Assembly: GCF_041893525.1 (NCBI RefSeq)
Contig: NZ_CP169068.1
Direction: 5' to 3' (one strand)
DNA: 64,000 nucleotides
Source: Phaeobacter bryozoorum
GTDB taxonomy: Bacteria; Pseudomonadota; Alphaproteobacteria; Rhodobacterales; Rhodobacteraceae
Shown one piece after another: positions 9,358-18,828 of this stretch. Both the position numbers and the translations under genes were made by a program. The first letter of the stretch is position 1. Each line of letters opens with the position of its first letter. The notes beneath the pieces are model-generated. The model had not been told where the DNA came from and did not search any database. It was given only the letters and a program-made list of their open reading frames with translations.

Positions 9358-10512
9358 ATGGCGGGCAATAATGGTGGCCCCTGGGGGGGCGGCGGCTCTT
9401 CTGGCGGCTCAGGCAACAGAGGCAACAACCAGGGCGGTGACGACAACCGGGGCGGCGGACGTCGTCCTGATGAAGGTCAGATCCCCGAGATCGACGAGCT
9501 GGTCAAGAAAGGCCAGGAGCAGCTGCGCGTTCTGATGGGCGGTCGCGGTGGTGGCACCGGCGGCGGCGGTCGCGGTGGTGCTGGCGGCGGCGGTGGCCCG
9601 CAGCTGACCAAGGGCACCCTTGCGCTGGGCGCGCTGGCTGCGGTTGGCTTCTGGGCTTTTGCCAGCTTTTACACGGTGAAGCCGGAAGAACAGTCGGTTG
9701 AGCTGTTCCTTGGGGAGTATTCCGCAACCGGGCAGCCGGGCCTGAACTTCGCGCCCTGGCCGCTGGTGACCAAGGAAATCCTGCCGGTGACCCGTGAACA
9801 GACCGAAGACATCGGCGTCGGTGGCGGTATCAGCTCCGATGCAGGGCTGATGCTGACCGGCGACGAGAACATCGTCGATATCGACTTTCAGGTGGTCTGG
9901 AACATCAATGATCCGGCGAAATACCTGTTCAACCTGCGCGATGCCCGCACCACGATCCGCGCGGTGTCGGAATTGGCAATGCGCGAGATTATCGCCCAGT
10001 CCGAGCTGGCGCCGATCCTGAACCGGGACCGGGGCGCGATTGCCTCGCGTTTGCAGGACCTGATCCAGTTCACGCTGGATGACTATGACAGTGGGATCAA
10101 CATCATCCGGGTGAACTTTGACAAGGCCGACCCGCCCGCATCGGTGATCGCGGCGTTCCGGGATGTTCAGGCGGCTGAACAGGAACGTGACCGGCGCCAG
10201 AACGAAGCGGATGCCTATGCCAACAACGCGCTGGCCGAGGCCCGTGGTCAGGCGGCGGAACTGCTGGAGAAAGCCGAAGGGTATCGTGCACGTGTCGTGA
10301 ACGAAGCCCAGGGTGAAGCCAGCCGTTTCTCTGCGGTTCTGACCGAATATGAAAAGGCCCCGGATGTGACCCGCAAGCGTCTTTATATCGAGACCATGGA
10401 GAAGGTGCTGAGCCGCGTCGACAAGATCATCCTGGATGAGCAAACCGGCGAAGGACAGGGCGTGGTGCCATATCTGCCGCTTAATGAACTGCGCCGTGGA
10501 GGAAGCAACTGA
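9358..10512 (+). CDS. hflK: FtsH protease modulator subunit HflK
   Basis: The 384-aa protein starts MAGNNGGPWGGGG and has a Gly-rich disordered N-terminus, a single membrane helix (LALGALAAVGFWAFASFYTV) and an SPFH/band-7 domain (EEQSVELFLGEYSATGQPGL on) with a C-terminal coiled coil rich in Ala/Glu. With HflC it forms a large periplasmic cage around the FtsH protease and restrains it. Its TGA shares a base with the hflC ATG (TGATG), so the subunits are coupled for equal synthesis. An in-frame ATG 72 bases upstream overlaps the end of the gor region and is not preferred. Confidence 0.93.
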   Translation: MAGNNGGPWGGGGSSGGSGNRGNNQGGDDNRGGGRRPDEGQIPEIDELVKKGQEQLRVLMGGRGGGTGGGGRGGAGGGGGPQLTKGTLALGALAAVGFWAFASFYTVKPEEQSVELFLGEYSATGQPGLNFAPWPLVTKEILPVTREQTEDIGVGGGISSDAGLMLTGDENIVDIDFQVVWNINDPAKYLFNLRDARTTIRAVSELAMREIIAQSELAPILNRDRGAIASRLQDLIQFTLDDYDSGINIIRVNFDKADPPASVIAAFRDVQAAEQERDRRQNEADAYANNALAEARGQAAELLEKAEGYRARVVNEAQGEASRFSAVLTEYEKAPDVTRKRLYIETMEKVLSRVDKIILDEQTGEGQGVVPYLPLNELRRGGSN

Positions 10513-11402
10513 TGCGTAAATCAACTCTCTTGCTGCCCGCGCTGGTGATTGTGGCGATCACGGCACTGTCGTCGGTGTTCATCGTCGACGAGCGCGAAAA
10601 GGCGCTGGTTCTGCAGTTTGGCCGGGTTGTCTCGGTCAAGGAAGAGCCGGGGCTGGCGTTCAAGATCCCGCTGATCCAGGAAGTGGTGCGTTATGACGAC
10701 CGCATTCTGAGCCGGGATATCGACCCGCTGGAAATCACCCCGTCGGATGACCGCCGTCTGGTGGTAGATGCCTTTGCCCGCTATCGGATCACCGATGTGA
10801 ACCGGTTCCGTCAGGCGGTGGGTGCCGGTGGTATCGCAACGGCTGAAAACAGGCTGGACTCGATCCTGCGGGCGCAAACCCGTGAGATCCTCGGCTCTGT
10901 CAGCTCAAACGACATCCTGTCCTCGGACCGGGCGGCGCTGATGCTGCGGATCCGCAACGGGGCTATCAGCGATGCCCGTTCATTGGGGATCACCATCATC
11001 GACGTGCGGCTGAAGCGGACCGACCTGCCCACCGAAAACCTCGACGCGACCTTTGAGCGGATGCGGGCGGAGCGTGTGCGCGAAGCGACCGATGAGCGTG
11101 CCCGTGGTAACGAGGCCGCCCAGCGGATCCGGGCGCAGGCTGACCGGACCGTGGTTGAGCTGGTCTCAGATGCGCAGCGCGAAGCGGAGATCATCCGCGG
11201 TGAAGCAGACGCCGAACGCAACGCGATCTTTGCGCAGGCTTATGGCGCGGACCCGGAGTTCTTTGAATTCTACCGTTCGCTCAATGCCTATGCGACCTCG
11301 TTGCAGGCCGGGAACTCCACCATGGTGCTGTCGCCGAACAATGAGTTTTTCAACTATCTGAAATCCTCAAGCGGCAAACCGGCAGCGGCTGCGCAGCAAT
11401 GA
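10512..11402 (+). CDS. hflC: FtsH protease modulator subunit HflC
   Basis: The 296-aa protein has an N-terminal signal anchor (STLLLPALVIVAITALSSVF), then the SPFH domain starting VDEREKALVLQFGRVV, and a helical tail with the characteristic AQADRTVVELVSDAQREAE and FEFYRSLNAYATSL segments. It partners HflK in the membrane complex that regulates FtsH. It is translationally coupled to hflK and followed by a clear terminator, so hflKC form a closed unit. Confidence 0.94.
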   Translation: MRKSTLLLPALVIVAITALSSVFIVDEREKALVLQFGRVVSVKEEPGLAFKIPLIQEVVRYDDRILSRDIDPLEITPSDDRRLVVDAFARYRITDVNRFRQAVGAGGIATAENRLDSILRAQTREILGSVSSNDILSSDRAALMLRIRNGAISDARSLGITIIDVRLKRTDLPTENLDATFERMRAERVREATDERARGNEAAQRIRAQADRTVVELVSDAQREAEIIRGEADAERNAIFAQAYGADPEFFEFYRSLNAYATSLQAGNSTMVLSPNNEFFNYLKSSSGKPAAAAQQ

Positions 11403-11444
11403 TCGGCCCGCAGAAGCTTTGCGTGGATTGACGAGACATCAAAC

Positions 11445-11474
11445 AGGGGCTGGCCGTGAGGCTGGCCCCTTTTC
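11445..11474 (+). terminator. Rho-independent terminator after hflC
   Basis: AGGGGCTGGCC and GGCTGGCCCCT form an 11-bp stem with two wobble pairs around a GTGA loop, followed by TTTT. It lies 43 bases after the hflC stop and separates hflKC from degP. Confidence 0.8.
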
Positions 11475-11657
11475 TGTAAAAGCTTCCCCGGCGGCAGCTC
11501 ACCGGGTTTCACTTCGAATTGAATACGTGCAACATTCGTTGTGACGGTTCTTGGAAAGACTACATTAACGCCCATGACCCGCAGCGGATCCAGAGGCGCC
11601 CACCCGCCCAGGCCCGCCGCTGGATATGGAATATGGCGACAACTAAGGAGTAGTTTC

Positions 11658-13172
11658 GTGCAGCCACAGGCAAAGAACAACACAATCAGCGGCGCCCGCG
11701 CCCTTGCCCGCGCCCCCGCGCGGCAGGCGACGCAGTGGCGCCTGCTCTGGCTGGCCATGATCAGCACCCTGATGGTGCTGGCGCAGGTGGCCATCGCCCA
11801 GGCCCGGCCTGAAAGCCTGGCCCCGCTGGCCGACAAGGTGAGCCGGGCGGTGGTGAATATCACCACGACAACTGTTGTTGAGGGACGCACCGGTCCGCAG
11901 GGCATCGTGCCCGAGGGCTCACCTTTTGAGGATTTCTTTCGCGAGTTCCAGGACCGCAACGGCGATCAGGGCGACCGTCCGCGCCGCTCTTCGGCGCTGG
12001 GATCGGGGTTTGTGATTTCTGAAGATGGCTATATCGTCACCAACAACCACGTGATCGAAGAAGCCGATGAGATCGAGATCGAATTCTTCCCCGGTGAAGG
12101 CCAGCCGTCGCAGCCGCTGCCCGCAAAGGTGGTCGGCACTGATCCCAACACCGATATCGCGCTGTTGAAGGTCGATGCGCCGATGCCGCTGACCTTTGTC
12201 AAATTTGGCGACAGCGATCTGGCCCGCGTTGGCGACTGGGTTGTCGCGATGGGCAACCCGCTGGGGCAGGGCTTCTCGCTGTCTGCCGGGATCGTGTCGG
12301 CGCGCAACCGCGAGCTGTCGGGGTCTTATGACGACTACATCCAGACCGATGCGGCGATCAACCGGGGCAACTCCGGCGGACCGCTGTTCAACATGGATGG
12401 TCAGGTCGTCGGTGTGAACACGGCGATCCTGTCGCCCAACGGCGGCTCGATTGGGATCGGTTTCTCGATGGCTTCCAATGTGGTCAGCAAGGTGGTGAAC
12501 CAGCTGAAAGAGTTCGGCGAAACCCGCCGCGGCTGGCTGGGCGTGCGCATCCAGGATGTGACCACCGATGTGGCCGAGGCAATGGGTCTGGACAGTGCCA
12601 AGGGCGCGCTGGTGACCGATGTGCCGGAAGGCCCGGCGAAAGAGGCCGGCCTGTTGGCGGGTGATGTCATCCTGTCCTTTGACGGGGTCGATGTGAAGGA
12701 CACCCGCGGTCTGGTGCGTCAGGTCGGCAATACCGAAGTCGGCAAAGCCGTGCGGGTGCGGGTATTCCGCGAAGGCAAGACCGAAACCCTGCGGGTGACC
12801 CTTGGCCGTCGCGAAGATGCGCAGCGCCAGAGCACGCCTGCCGCTGGTGATGACAGCGCGCCGGATATGGCGGAGAAACAGCTGCTGGGTCTGACCGTCA
12901 GCCGTCTGAGCGATGAGCAGCGCAGCGAGCTGAACGTGCCCGATGGCATGGATGGTCTGGTGATCACCTCGGTGGATGAAAGTTCGGAAGCCTGGGAAAA
13001 AGGCATGCGTGCCGGCGATCTGATCACCGAGGCGGGCCAGCAGAAACTGACCTCGATCAGTGAGCTGGAAGCGCGTATCGACGAAGCCAAGGAAGCCGGT
13101 CGCAAGTCGCTGCTCTTGCTGGTGCGCCGTGCCGGTGAGCCGCGGTTCGTGGCGCTGAACCTGTCGGAGTGA
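11658..13172 (+). CDS. Periplasmic serine protease, DegP/DegQ (Do) family
   Basis: The 504-aa protease/chaperone of the periplasm is read from a GTG at 11658, chosen because AAGGAG sits seven bases upstream. The next residues give a signal peptide (WRLLWLAMISTLMVLAQVAIAQA, cut before RPES). The trypsin-like domain shows His in TNNHVIEE, Asp in NTDIALLKV and Ser in NRGNSGGPLF. Two PDZ domains follow (RGWLGVRIQ from ~230 and LLGLTVSRLS from ~405). Its position behind hflKC is common in this group and fits a shared job in envelope protein quality control. Which Do paralogue it is (DegP, DegQ or MucD) cannot be settled here. Confidence 0.92.
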   Translation: MQPQAKNNTISGARALARAPARQATQWRLLWLAMISTLMVLAQVAIAQARPESLAPLADKVSRAVVNITTTTVVEGRTGPQGIVPEGSPFEDFFREFQDRNGDQGDRPRRSSALGSGFVISEDGYIVTNNHVIEEADEIEIEFFPGEGQPSQPLPAKVVGTDPNTDIALLKVDAPMPLTFVKFGDSDLARVGDWVVAMGNPLGQGFSLSAGIVSARNRELSGSYDDYIQTDAAINRGNSGGPLFNMDGQVVGVNTAILSPNGGSIGIGFSMASNVVSKVVNQLKEFGETRRGWLGVRIQDVTTDVAEAMGLDSAKGALVTDVPEGPAKEAGLLAGDVILSFDGVDVKDTRGLVRQVGNTEVGKAVRVRVFREGKTETLRVTLGRREDAQRQSTPAAGDDSAPDMAEKQLLGLTVSRLSDEQRSELNVPDGMDGLVITSVDESSEAWEKGMRAGDLITEAGQQKLTSISELEARIDEAKEAGRKSLLLLVRRAGEPRFVALNLSE

Positions 13173-13180
13173 TCCGTCAA

Positions 13181-13205
13181 GGGCCGCCCGTCGGTGGGCG
13201 GCCCG
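13181..13205 (+). terminator. GC-rich hairpin after degP
   Basis: GGGCCGCCC and GGGCGGCCC pair perfectly around GTCGGT just after the protease stop codon. No T-tract follows, so it may stabilise the 3' end or pause polymerase ahead of the stronger terminator at 13294. Confidence 0.55.
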
Positions 13206-13293
13206 ATCTGACCGGTCACCTGCCACAGACAGGCCGCAGACAGGCACCTGACGTGCGCGTAAGGCAGATACCACAACAAGCAGATACAATAAC

Positions 13294-13325
13294 AAAAGGG
13301 CCGGGCAGGGATGCTCGGCCCTTTT
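13294..13325 (+). terminator. Bidirectional rho-independent terminator
   Basis: AAAAGGGCCG and CGGCCCTTTT are perfect inverted arms around a short loop. The A-tract on one side and T-tract on the other let it stop transcription from either strand; it ends the degP transcript. Confidence 0.85.
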
Positions 13326-13787
13326 GCGTGGATCATCACAGGGTGGCGAAATTGCCCCCGGCCCACAGGTCCGGCGTGTCACGGACTCACGCCGACGGGA
13401 GGCGTCTGCACATGGGTCCAATAACCCCAGGCACCCCCCAGGCACCTTCTGTTCGATCCAACAAGCTGTTCGTAGATATCCGCCGCCCCAGATGGCGCAT
13501 TGGTCCCCGGTTGCGCCCGGCGGATGTCCCTGGGTCCCGTCGAGCCATGTGCCGTGACACATGGCTCTTGATGGGACAGGATGCCGTTGGGATGGAACGG
13601 ATAACGGCAACCTGTCGTGACCATGCCCTGCCCGGAGCGGTCTGGTCTGTAACCCAGTTCACAATGGATTAAGATTTATCCGATTGCCGATCTCGCGCGG
13701 TGCGCTTCCCGGCTGGCGAGGGCAGTCTTTGGGAAAAGGTGCGGCGGGAGGATCCGGGGCCTGCGGAGATCCGAGCCTGCGGCTTTG
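13326..13787. other. Intergenic region with a perfect palindrome
   Basis: About 460 bases lie between the degP terminator and the convergent Crp/Fnr gene, with no convincing gene: all open frames are short and lack ribosome binding sites. At 13543-13566 AGCCATGTG and CACATGGCT are perfect 9-bp arms around CCGTGA, either an operator or a stable hairpin without a T-tract. Confidence 0.6.
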
Positions 13788-14540
13788 TCAGCCGATGTCG
13801 GGGTCCGACAGCAGCCGCAGCGCAGCCCGGTCGCGGATGGTAAGACCGCCACGGCTGATATCGATCACATCGCTGCGTTTCCACTGCGACAGGGTTTTGG
13901 ACACCGCCTCGCGGGTGGCGCCGACAAATTCAGCCAGCTCGCTCTGCGACAGCGACAACCGCCCGTCGCCGCCTTCGGTGGTGAGATACAGCAGTTTGCG
14001 CGCCAGCCGCACCGGCATCGGCAGAAACACCTGTTCGCTGTATTGCGTGTTCATCCAGCGCATCCGCTGACCAGCGAGGCGCAGCAGATCTCCGGCGAGC
14101 GAGGGATGGTGTTGCAGCTTGGCGAGCACGTCGCCGCTGCGCAGTCGGCGCAGGCGGCTGGGCTCCAGCGCGGTTGCGGTCGCGGTGCGGGGGCCGGGGT
14201 CAAACAGGGCGATCTCACCGAAGACGGCACCGGGGCGCATGATGTCCAGCGACAGTTTGCGCCCGGCAGAGGACAGGGTGGAGAATTCAATCGCGCCACT
14301 GACGATGGCATAGAGCGCGTCGCCCTCATCCCCCTGTTCAAACAGTTCTTCGCCAGCCTGCAGGAGGACTTCACTGGCCTGGCTGTCAAGCATTTCCAGC
14401 AACCGGTCGGAGGCACCAGAGAGGAACCCGCGGTCGGGCAACAGCCATTTGCGGCGGGCCGAGGAGGCCGCGCGACCGGTGCTGTTGCCGGAGGAGCTGC
14501 CCGAACTGTGCAGGGCACCGGTGGCTGGCGATGGGCTCAT
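13788..14540 (-). CDS. Crp/Fnr family transcriptional regulator
   Basis: The 250-aa protein has a cyclic-nucleotide-binding-type beta barrel (residues ~55-150: EELFEQGDEGDALYAIVSGAI, then PGAVFGEIALFD, then RTATATAL) and a C-terminal winged helix with the recognition helix QSELAEFVGATREAVSKTLS. The FGEIALF and RTATATA motifs match cAMP-type pockets better than Fnr: there is no N-terminal cysteine cluster, so an oxygen-sensing iron-sulfur cluster is unlikely. The first ~35 Ser/Gly-rich residues look disordered and the true start may be a little further in. Its targets are unknown. Confidence 0.85.
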   Translation of the reverse strand: MSPSPATGALHSSGSSSGNSTGRAASSARRKWLLPDRGFLSGASDRLLEMLDSQASEVLLQAGEELFEQGDEGDALYAIVSGAIEFSTLSSAGRKLSLDIMRPGAVFGEIALFDPGPRTATATALEPSRLRRLRSGDVLAKLQHHPSLAGDLLRLAGQRMRWMNTQYSEQVFLPMPVRLARKLLYLTTEGGDGRLSLSQSELAEFVGATREAVSKTLSQWKRSDVIDISRGGLTIRDRAALRLLSDPDIG

Positions 14541-14579
14541 GTCAGACCTTCGGTGCTAGGGGACGGGGCGGGGCGGGGA

Positions 14580-15155
14580 TCAGTTCTCAACGGCTACCAA
14601 CCCCAGTCTGCGGGCGCTGACCAGTGACAGCTGGTCATTGTCAAACCCGTCGCGTTCCTGAAATTTGCGCACGGCGGCGCGGGTGTCGCGATCCAGGATG
14701 CCGGTGATCTGGCCTTGGTAGAGGCCACGCACCGCCAGGGCGCGCTGGACCGAGCCGACGAATTGCGGCGTCATATCCACCGGGCAGGGGGTTTCAAACC
14801 AGCTTTCGCGGCGCGGGCGCACGATGTCCTGTCGGGTCTCGCGGCGAAACCGCGCCGGTTCCAGCACCTGCCCGTCGGCGGCGGTTCTGGCAGGTCGGGT
14901 CATCACCTGCACGGTCACGGTTTCGATCACGGCGGGTGTGGTATGGGTGCCCCAGCAGCTGCCGGGGGCAGCGCCGGGCGGGGCGGCGGGAGCATTGCGC
15001 GACACCTGCAGGCTGCTGCCACCGGTCTGTGGCGCGGTACAGGCCGCAATCAGCACCACCAGCCCCGCCGTGGCCGGCAGGACTGTGCCTCGGCAGATAT
15101 GCCGCAAAAAGGCCTGCCCCAGCCAGGGCCCGTGCGGGCGCAAGAGGTCAGACAT
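14580..15155 (-). CDS. Peptidoglycan-binding domain lipoprotein
   Basis: The 191-aa protein starts MSDLLRPHGP and has a lipoprotein signal ending in a lipobox (VVLIAAC). The C-terminal part (FVGSVQRALAVRGLYQGQITG, then LDRDTRAAVRKFQERDG) is a PG_binding_1 three-helix domain. It should be lipid-anchored and contact the cell wall. A longer in-frame start 117 bases upstream is possible, but it would bury the signal sequence. It follows the Crp/Fnr gene on the same strand in reverse order, so it may be upstream in the same transcript. Confidence 0.8.
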   Translation of the reverse strand: MSDLLRPHGPWLGQAFLRHICRGTVLPATAGLVVLIAACTAPQTGGSSLQVSRNAPAAPPGAAPGSCWGTHTTPAVIETVTVQVMTRPARTAADGQVLEPARFRRETRQDIVRPRRESWFETPCPVDMTPQFVGSVQRALAVRGLYQGQITGILDRDTRAAVRKFQERDGFDNDQLSLVSARRLGLVAVEN

Positions 15156-15488
15156 GAACAAAGTCCCCGTGTCGAAACACCTGTGTCGAAATACCGGCAG
15201 CCGTGATGCCGGGATGGCCCCGCGTCGGAGCGCATCCGGGGCTAGGCTACCGCAGTTCGCGCCCCAGCGCAAAGCCCCGTTATCGCCGGGCCTGTTGGTG
15301 TGCTATGCTCTGATGGCTCAGCTAAGGCGCGTGACCGGCAACCAACCCACAGGGGGAGGACGCAGGGAGGGCGGGGGCCTGGTGCAACGCGGCGCAGGAG
15401 TTTTGCCCCGCGGGTGGTTTCTGACTGGCGCGGTGGCCAGCGGTTGGCTACAACCTCGGACGCAACGCGAAAAAGGATGCAGCTGACG
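15156..15488. other. Divergent intergenic region, nothing specific seen
   Basis: This stretch separates the lipoprotein and the ferredoxin, which are divergent, so promoters for both should be here. I see no gene, repeat or clear consensus promoter in it. Confidence 0.5.
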
Positions 15489-15812
15489 ATGGCAAAGATC
15501 ACTTATGTCGAACACAATGGTGCCGAACATGTTGTGGATGTGGCCAATGGCCTGACCGTGATGGAAGGCGCGCGCGACAACAATATTCCCGGGATCGAAG
15601 CGGATTGCGGCGGCGCCTGCGCCTGTTCGACCTGCCATGTCTACGTCGATGCCGCCTGGGTTGAGAAGCTCCCCGCCAAGGACGACATGGAAGAGGATAT
15701 GCTGGATTTCGCCTATGAGCCGGATCCCGCGCGCTCGCGTCTGACCTGCCAGATCAAGGTGACGGATGATCTGAACGGTCTCGTGGTGCATATGCCCGAA
15801 AAACAGATCTGA
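15489..15812 (+). CDS. 2Fe-2S ferredoxin, adrenodoxin type
   Basis: The 107-aa protein carries the adrenodoxin/putidaredoxin-type cluster motif GGACACSTC (C-x5-C-x2-C) with the distal cysteine in RLTCQI, and starts MAKITYVEHNG. It shuttles single electrons in the cytosol; in this family partners are cytochromes P450, Rieske oxygenases or iron-sulfur assembly factors, none of which is adjacent. Its stop overlaps the next ATG (TGATG), so it is coupled to the FG-GAP protein. Confidence 0.92.
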   Translation: MAKITYVEHNGAEHVVDVANGLTVMEGARDNNIPGIEADCGGACACSTCHVYVDAAWVEKLPAKDDMEEDMLDFAYEPDPARSRLTCQIKVTDDLNGLVVHMPEKQI

Positions 15813-16681
15813 TGCGGCTGGGGCCGCAGGCGCGGCGTCATCTGTGGCGCGCCTGGCCCCTGTCTCGACGCCGCGCAGGTCAGGCGCTGCGCCCGTGGCG
15901 GGCGGGGTCCGGGGCGGGCCCTGCCATTCCTGGCGTATTGGCGCGGGCGATCTGTGCAGGCGGGCTGCTGTCCGCAATGGTTTCGGCTGCGGCGGCGCAG
16001 GATCCGCTCCGGCTGACGAGTGCTGAATTCGCCGCACCCACCGCGCATTATCCGCATGGGGTGCTGGGCGATCACATCGAGTATTCGGCCCTGGTGGTGC
16101 AGGACAGCAGAGGCACCGGCCATCGTGTGGCCCTGCCTGTCGCTGGCGCGGTCTTCGAGGACCTGGCGCCACGGCTCTGGGATGTGACGGGCGATGCGCT
16201 GCCGGAGGTGGTGGTGGTCGAAAGCGATCCGGTCAGGGGCGCGCAGCTGGCGATCTACGGTCTGCATGACGGGGCGCTGCGCAAGATGGCAGCGACGCCG
16301 CATATCGGCACGAGATTTCGCTGGCTGGCCCCGATCGCGGCGGCTGATCTGGATGGCGACGGCCATATCGAGATCGCCTATATCGACCGTCCTCATCTGG
16401 CGAAAACCCTACGGATCTGGCGCTATCGCGACGGTGCGCTGCATCACGTCGCACAGCGGTCCGGGCTGACGAACCATCGCATCGGGGAGGGTTTCATCAC
16501 GTCGGGGCTGCGGGACTGCGGTGATGGCCCGCAGCTGCTGACTGTGGACGCCGGATGGAGCCGGATCATGGTCAGCACCCTTGTGGCAGGTCGCGTGATC
16601 AGCCGGGAAATTGGTGCATATTCGCCTGCGACGGGTCTGGCGGCGGCGCTGCGGTGCGAGGGGCCGGTTCAGGCCGACTGA
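15812..16681 (+). CDS. Secreted FG-GAP/VCBS repeat protein
   Basis: The 289-aa protein has a basic N-terminus and a signal-like helix (IPGVLARAICAGGLLSAMVSAAAAQ), then beta-propeller-like repeats with calcium-type loops: LWDVTGDALPEVVVVE and AADLDGDGHIEIAYID, the FG-GAP/VCBS pattern. It is probably periplasmic. The reading frame overlaps the ferredoxin stop by one base; the shared transcript does not suggest an obvious joint function. Homologues are usually hypothetical. Confidence 0.75.
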   Translation: MRLGPQARRHLWRAWPLSRRRAGQALRPWRAGSGAGPAIPGVLARAICAGGLLSAMVSAAAAQDPLRLTSAEFAAPTAHYPHGVLGDHIEYSALVVQDSRGTGHRVALPVAGAVFEDLAPRLWDVTGDALPEVVVVESDPVRGAQLAIYGLHDGALRKMAATPHIGTRFRWLAPIAAADLDGDGHIEIAYIDRPHLAKTLRIWRYRDGALHHVAQRSGLTNHRIGEGFITSGLRDCGDGPQLLTVDAGWSRIMVSTLVAGRVISREIGAYSPATGLAAALRCEGPVQAD

Positions 16682-16872
16682 GCGGGCAGGCGGCAGATGC
16701 TCGGCGCCGCTTCGGTAAAGTTGGGTTTATTTTCTTGCCGGCTGTTGCCGCAGTGCGCCCCTGCGTTGCAGATTTGTTCACCACTTTGCGCGTATTCTCT
16801 TGATAAAGACACCCCCCGGATTGCGCTGTCGCAGCCGGTGGCGGAACCCGTTTGCAAGCAGGAGACAGGCGC

Positions 16873-18648
16873 GTGACCTTTTCACCCTATGTGCTGGGAA
16901 CCGGTATCGCCGGATGGAATTTTCTGGACCGAACCCGCGCCCAGCAGCAGGAGATTTTTGAAAAATCGCCGATCATTGATCGCGCGGTGCAGGACTTCAC
17001 GCGGAAAATCGACAATATCCAGACTGCCGATCAGCTGCTCGGCGACTATAATGTGCTGAAGGTTGCCCTGGGCGCCTTTGGTCTGGAAGAGGACATCAAC
17101 AACCGCGCCTTCATCAAGAAGGTGCTGGAATCAGATCTGTCTGAGCCCACCTCTTTTGCCAACCGGCTGAACGACAGCCGCTATCTTGGTCTTGCGCAGA
17201 CCTTTGGCTTTGGCAGTGAGAGCGGCCCGCAGCTGCCGAGCACAAGCATAGAAAAACCCTATGTGACTGTCGCCAGCCCGGAGGATCTACTGTCGAACCA
17301 GACCCTGCTCAATCAGGCTCTGGATGACTTTGGCCTGAAGAAATACGCCGGTAACGAGTTCTTTCTGATGCGGGTCCTGGAATCCGATACCACCGATCCG
17401 AACTCTTTTGTGAACCGGCTGAGCGATACGAAACTGGCGGATTTTGCCAAGGCGTTCGAATTCAACCGGCCGCCGGATTACAGCACCAGCATGGAGGCGC
17501 TGGTGGGCGAATTCCTCGCCGTGAACGATGGCAATGGTCCGGCCAATGCGGATGAGCTGCTGGCCAATGAGGATCTGCTGAAGGCAGTCGTGGACAGTTT
17601 CGATCTGGAATATACCAACTCGATCTTCCTCAAGCGGATGCTGGAATCAAACCCCTATGATCCGGAATCGCCCGTCAACCAGCAGGAGGACCCGCGCTAT
17701 CTGGCGATGTCGCGCGCCTTTGGTTTCGGGATCCCCGATATTAACAGTTTCACCAGCCCCGACGAGCTGCTGTCTCAGCCTGAACTGCTCGCGGATGCGC
17801 TGGAGCAGTTCTACCTGAGCAACCCAGGCGAGGATTATCTGCGTGATGTGCTGGAGTCCGATCTCTCGGACCCAAGCTCTTTTGTGAATCAGCCCGGAAA
17901 TCTTGCGTTCTATAATTTTGCCGAGGCGTTTCAGAACGAATGGCCCACCGCGCCAAGCCGGATGAAGGTGCTGGCCGATGAGGTCGACGGCAAATTGGAG
18001 AACTATGAGCTGCCACGGCGGTTCGTATTTGATTTCGATGCCTTTGAGGCGGGGCTGGATGTGTTCAACATCAGTGAGCGGGAACTTGATTTTGACGTGA
18101 TGATCAGGGCTTTTGAATCGGATCTGTCCTCCGAAATTTCTTATGCAAACCTGCACCGGGATCCGAATCTGAAGGCCATGGCGCATGCCTTTGCTTTTAA
18201 CCCCGGTACCAATGACCGCACCTATCCCGCTGGTTTCGCTGAGGAGATCGCGGGTCTATACAATGATCGGAATTTTGAGGCCGCCATCGGGGAGAGTGAC
18301 CCGAACATGCGTCTTGCCCTTGCCTTGGAGCGCGAGCTGCAAGCGATCGCGGATGCCGGTGGCAGCGAAGATGCCCATTGGTTCGGCATCATCGGCTCAC
18401 CGCCGCTGAAAGCGGTGTTTGAGACGGCATTGGGCCTGCCATCCAGCTTTGGCCAGCTGAACGTGGATCGCCAGGTTGATGAAATGAAAGAACGTGCGCA
18501 GTCGTCTTTTGGCACCAGCCATCCGGCGGATCTTCTGAAGCCTGACAAGCTGGACGAGTTCAGAAACCGCTTCCTGCTGCTGAGCGGGCTGAACAGTGAT
18601 CTGGCGTCGAGCGGCTTCAGCGATCCGGTCTTCACGCTGTTCCGATAG
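16873..18648 (+). CDS. DUF1217-repeat protein (flagellum-associated family)
   Basis: The 591-aa protein, read from a GTG at 16873 with AGGAGA eight bases upstream, is built of five ~90-residue repeats, each with a core such as NRAFIKKVLESDLSEPTSFA followed by NRL and an AxxFGF/AxAF ending. The last repeat is followed by a distinct ~140-residue C-terminal region (ending SGFSDPVFTLFR). DUF1217 proteins are usually found in alphaproteobacterial flagellar clusters, but no flagellar gene lies nearby. No signal peptide or membrane helix is visible. Role unknown; the repeat architecture is read directly. Confidence 0.8.
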   Translation: MTFSPYVLGTGIAGWNFLDRTRAQQQEIFEKSPIIDRAVQDFTRKIDNIQTADQLLGDYNVLKVALGAFGLEEDINNRAFIKKVLESDLSEPTSFANRLNDSRYLGLAQTFGFGSESGPQLPSTSIEKPYVTVASPEDLLSNQTLLNQALDDFGLKKYAGNEFFLMRVLESDTTDPNSFVNRLSDTKLADFAKAFEFNRPPDYSTSMEALVGEFLAVNDGNGPANADELLANEDLLKAVVDSFDLEYTNSIFLKRMLESNPYDPESPVNQQEDPRYLAMSRAFGFGIPDINSFTSPDELLSQPELLADALEQFYLSNPGEDYLRDVLESDLSDPSSFVNQPGNLAFYNFAEAFQNEWPTAPSRMKVLADEVDGKLENYELPRRFVFDFDAFEAGLDVFNISERELDFDVMIRAFESDLSSEISYANLHRDPNLKAMAHAFAFNPGTNDRTYPAGFAEEIAGLYNDRNFEAAIGESDPNMRLALALERELQAIADAGGSEDAHWFGIIGSPPLKAVFETALGLPSSFGQLNVDRQVDEMKERAQSSFGTSHPADLLKPDKLDEFRNRFLLLSGLNSDLASSGFSDPVFTLFR

Positions 18649-18828
18649 CGCGCGGGCATTGCGACAAAGGTGCCGGGCCAGCGTCGGCCCCTGCGGTCAC
18701 CCTTCGTGACATTGGCGCCTTACCCGGTACGATCAGGGACGCGGGCTGATCTGATCGGCCCCGCCTGCGGAATCTGTGCCGACGCTCGGCCCCGTGATCG
18801 ACTTCGGCAGCATGAGGCGCGATCTTTG

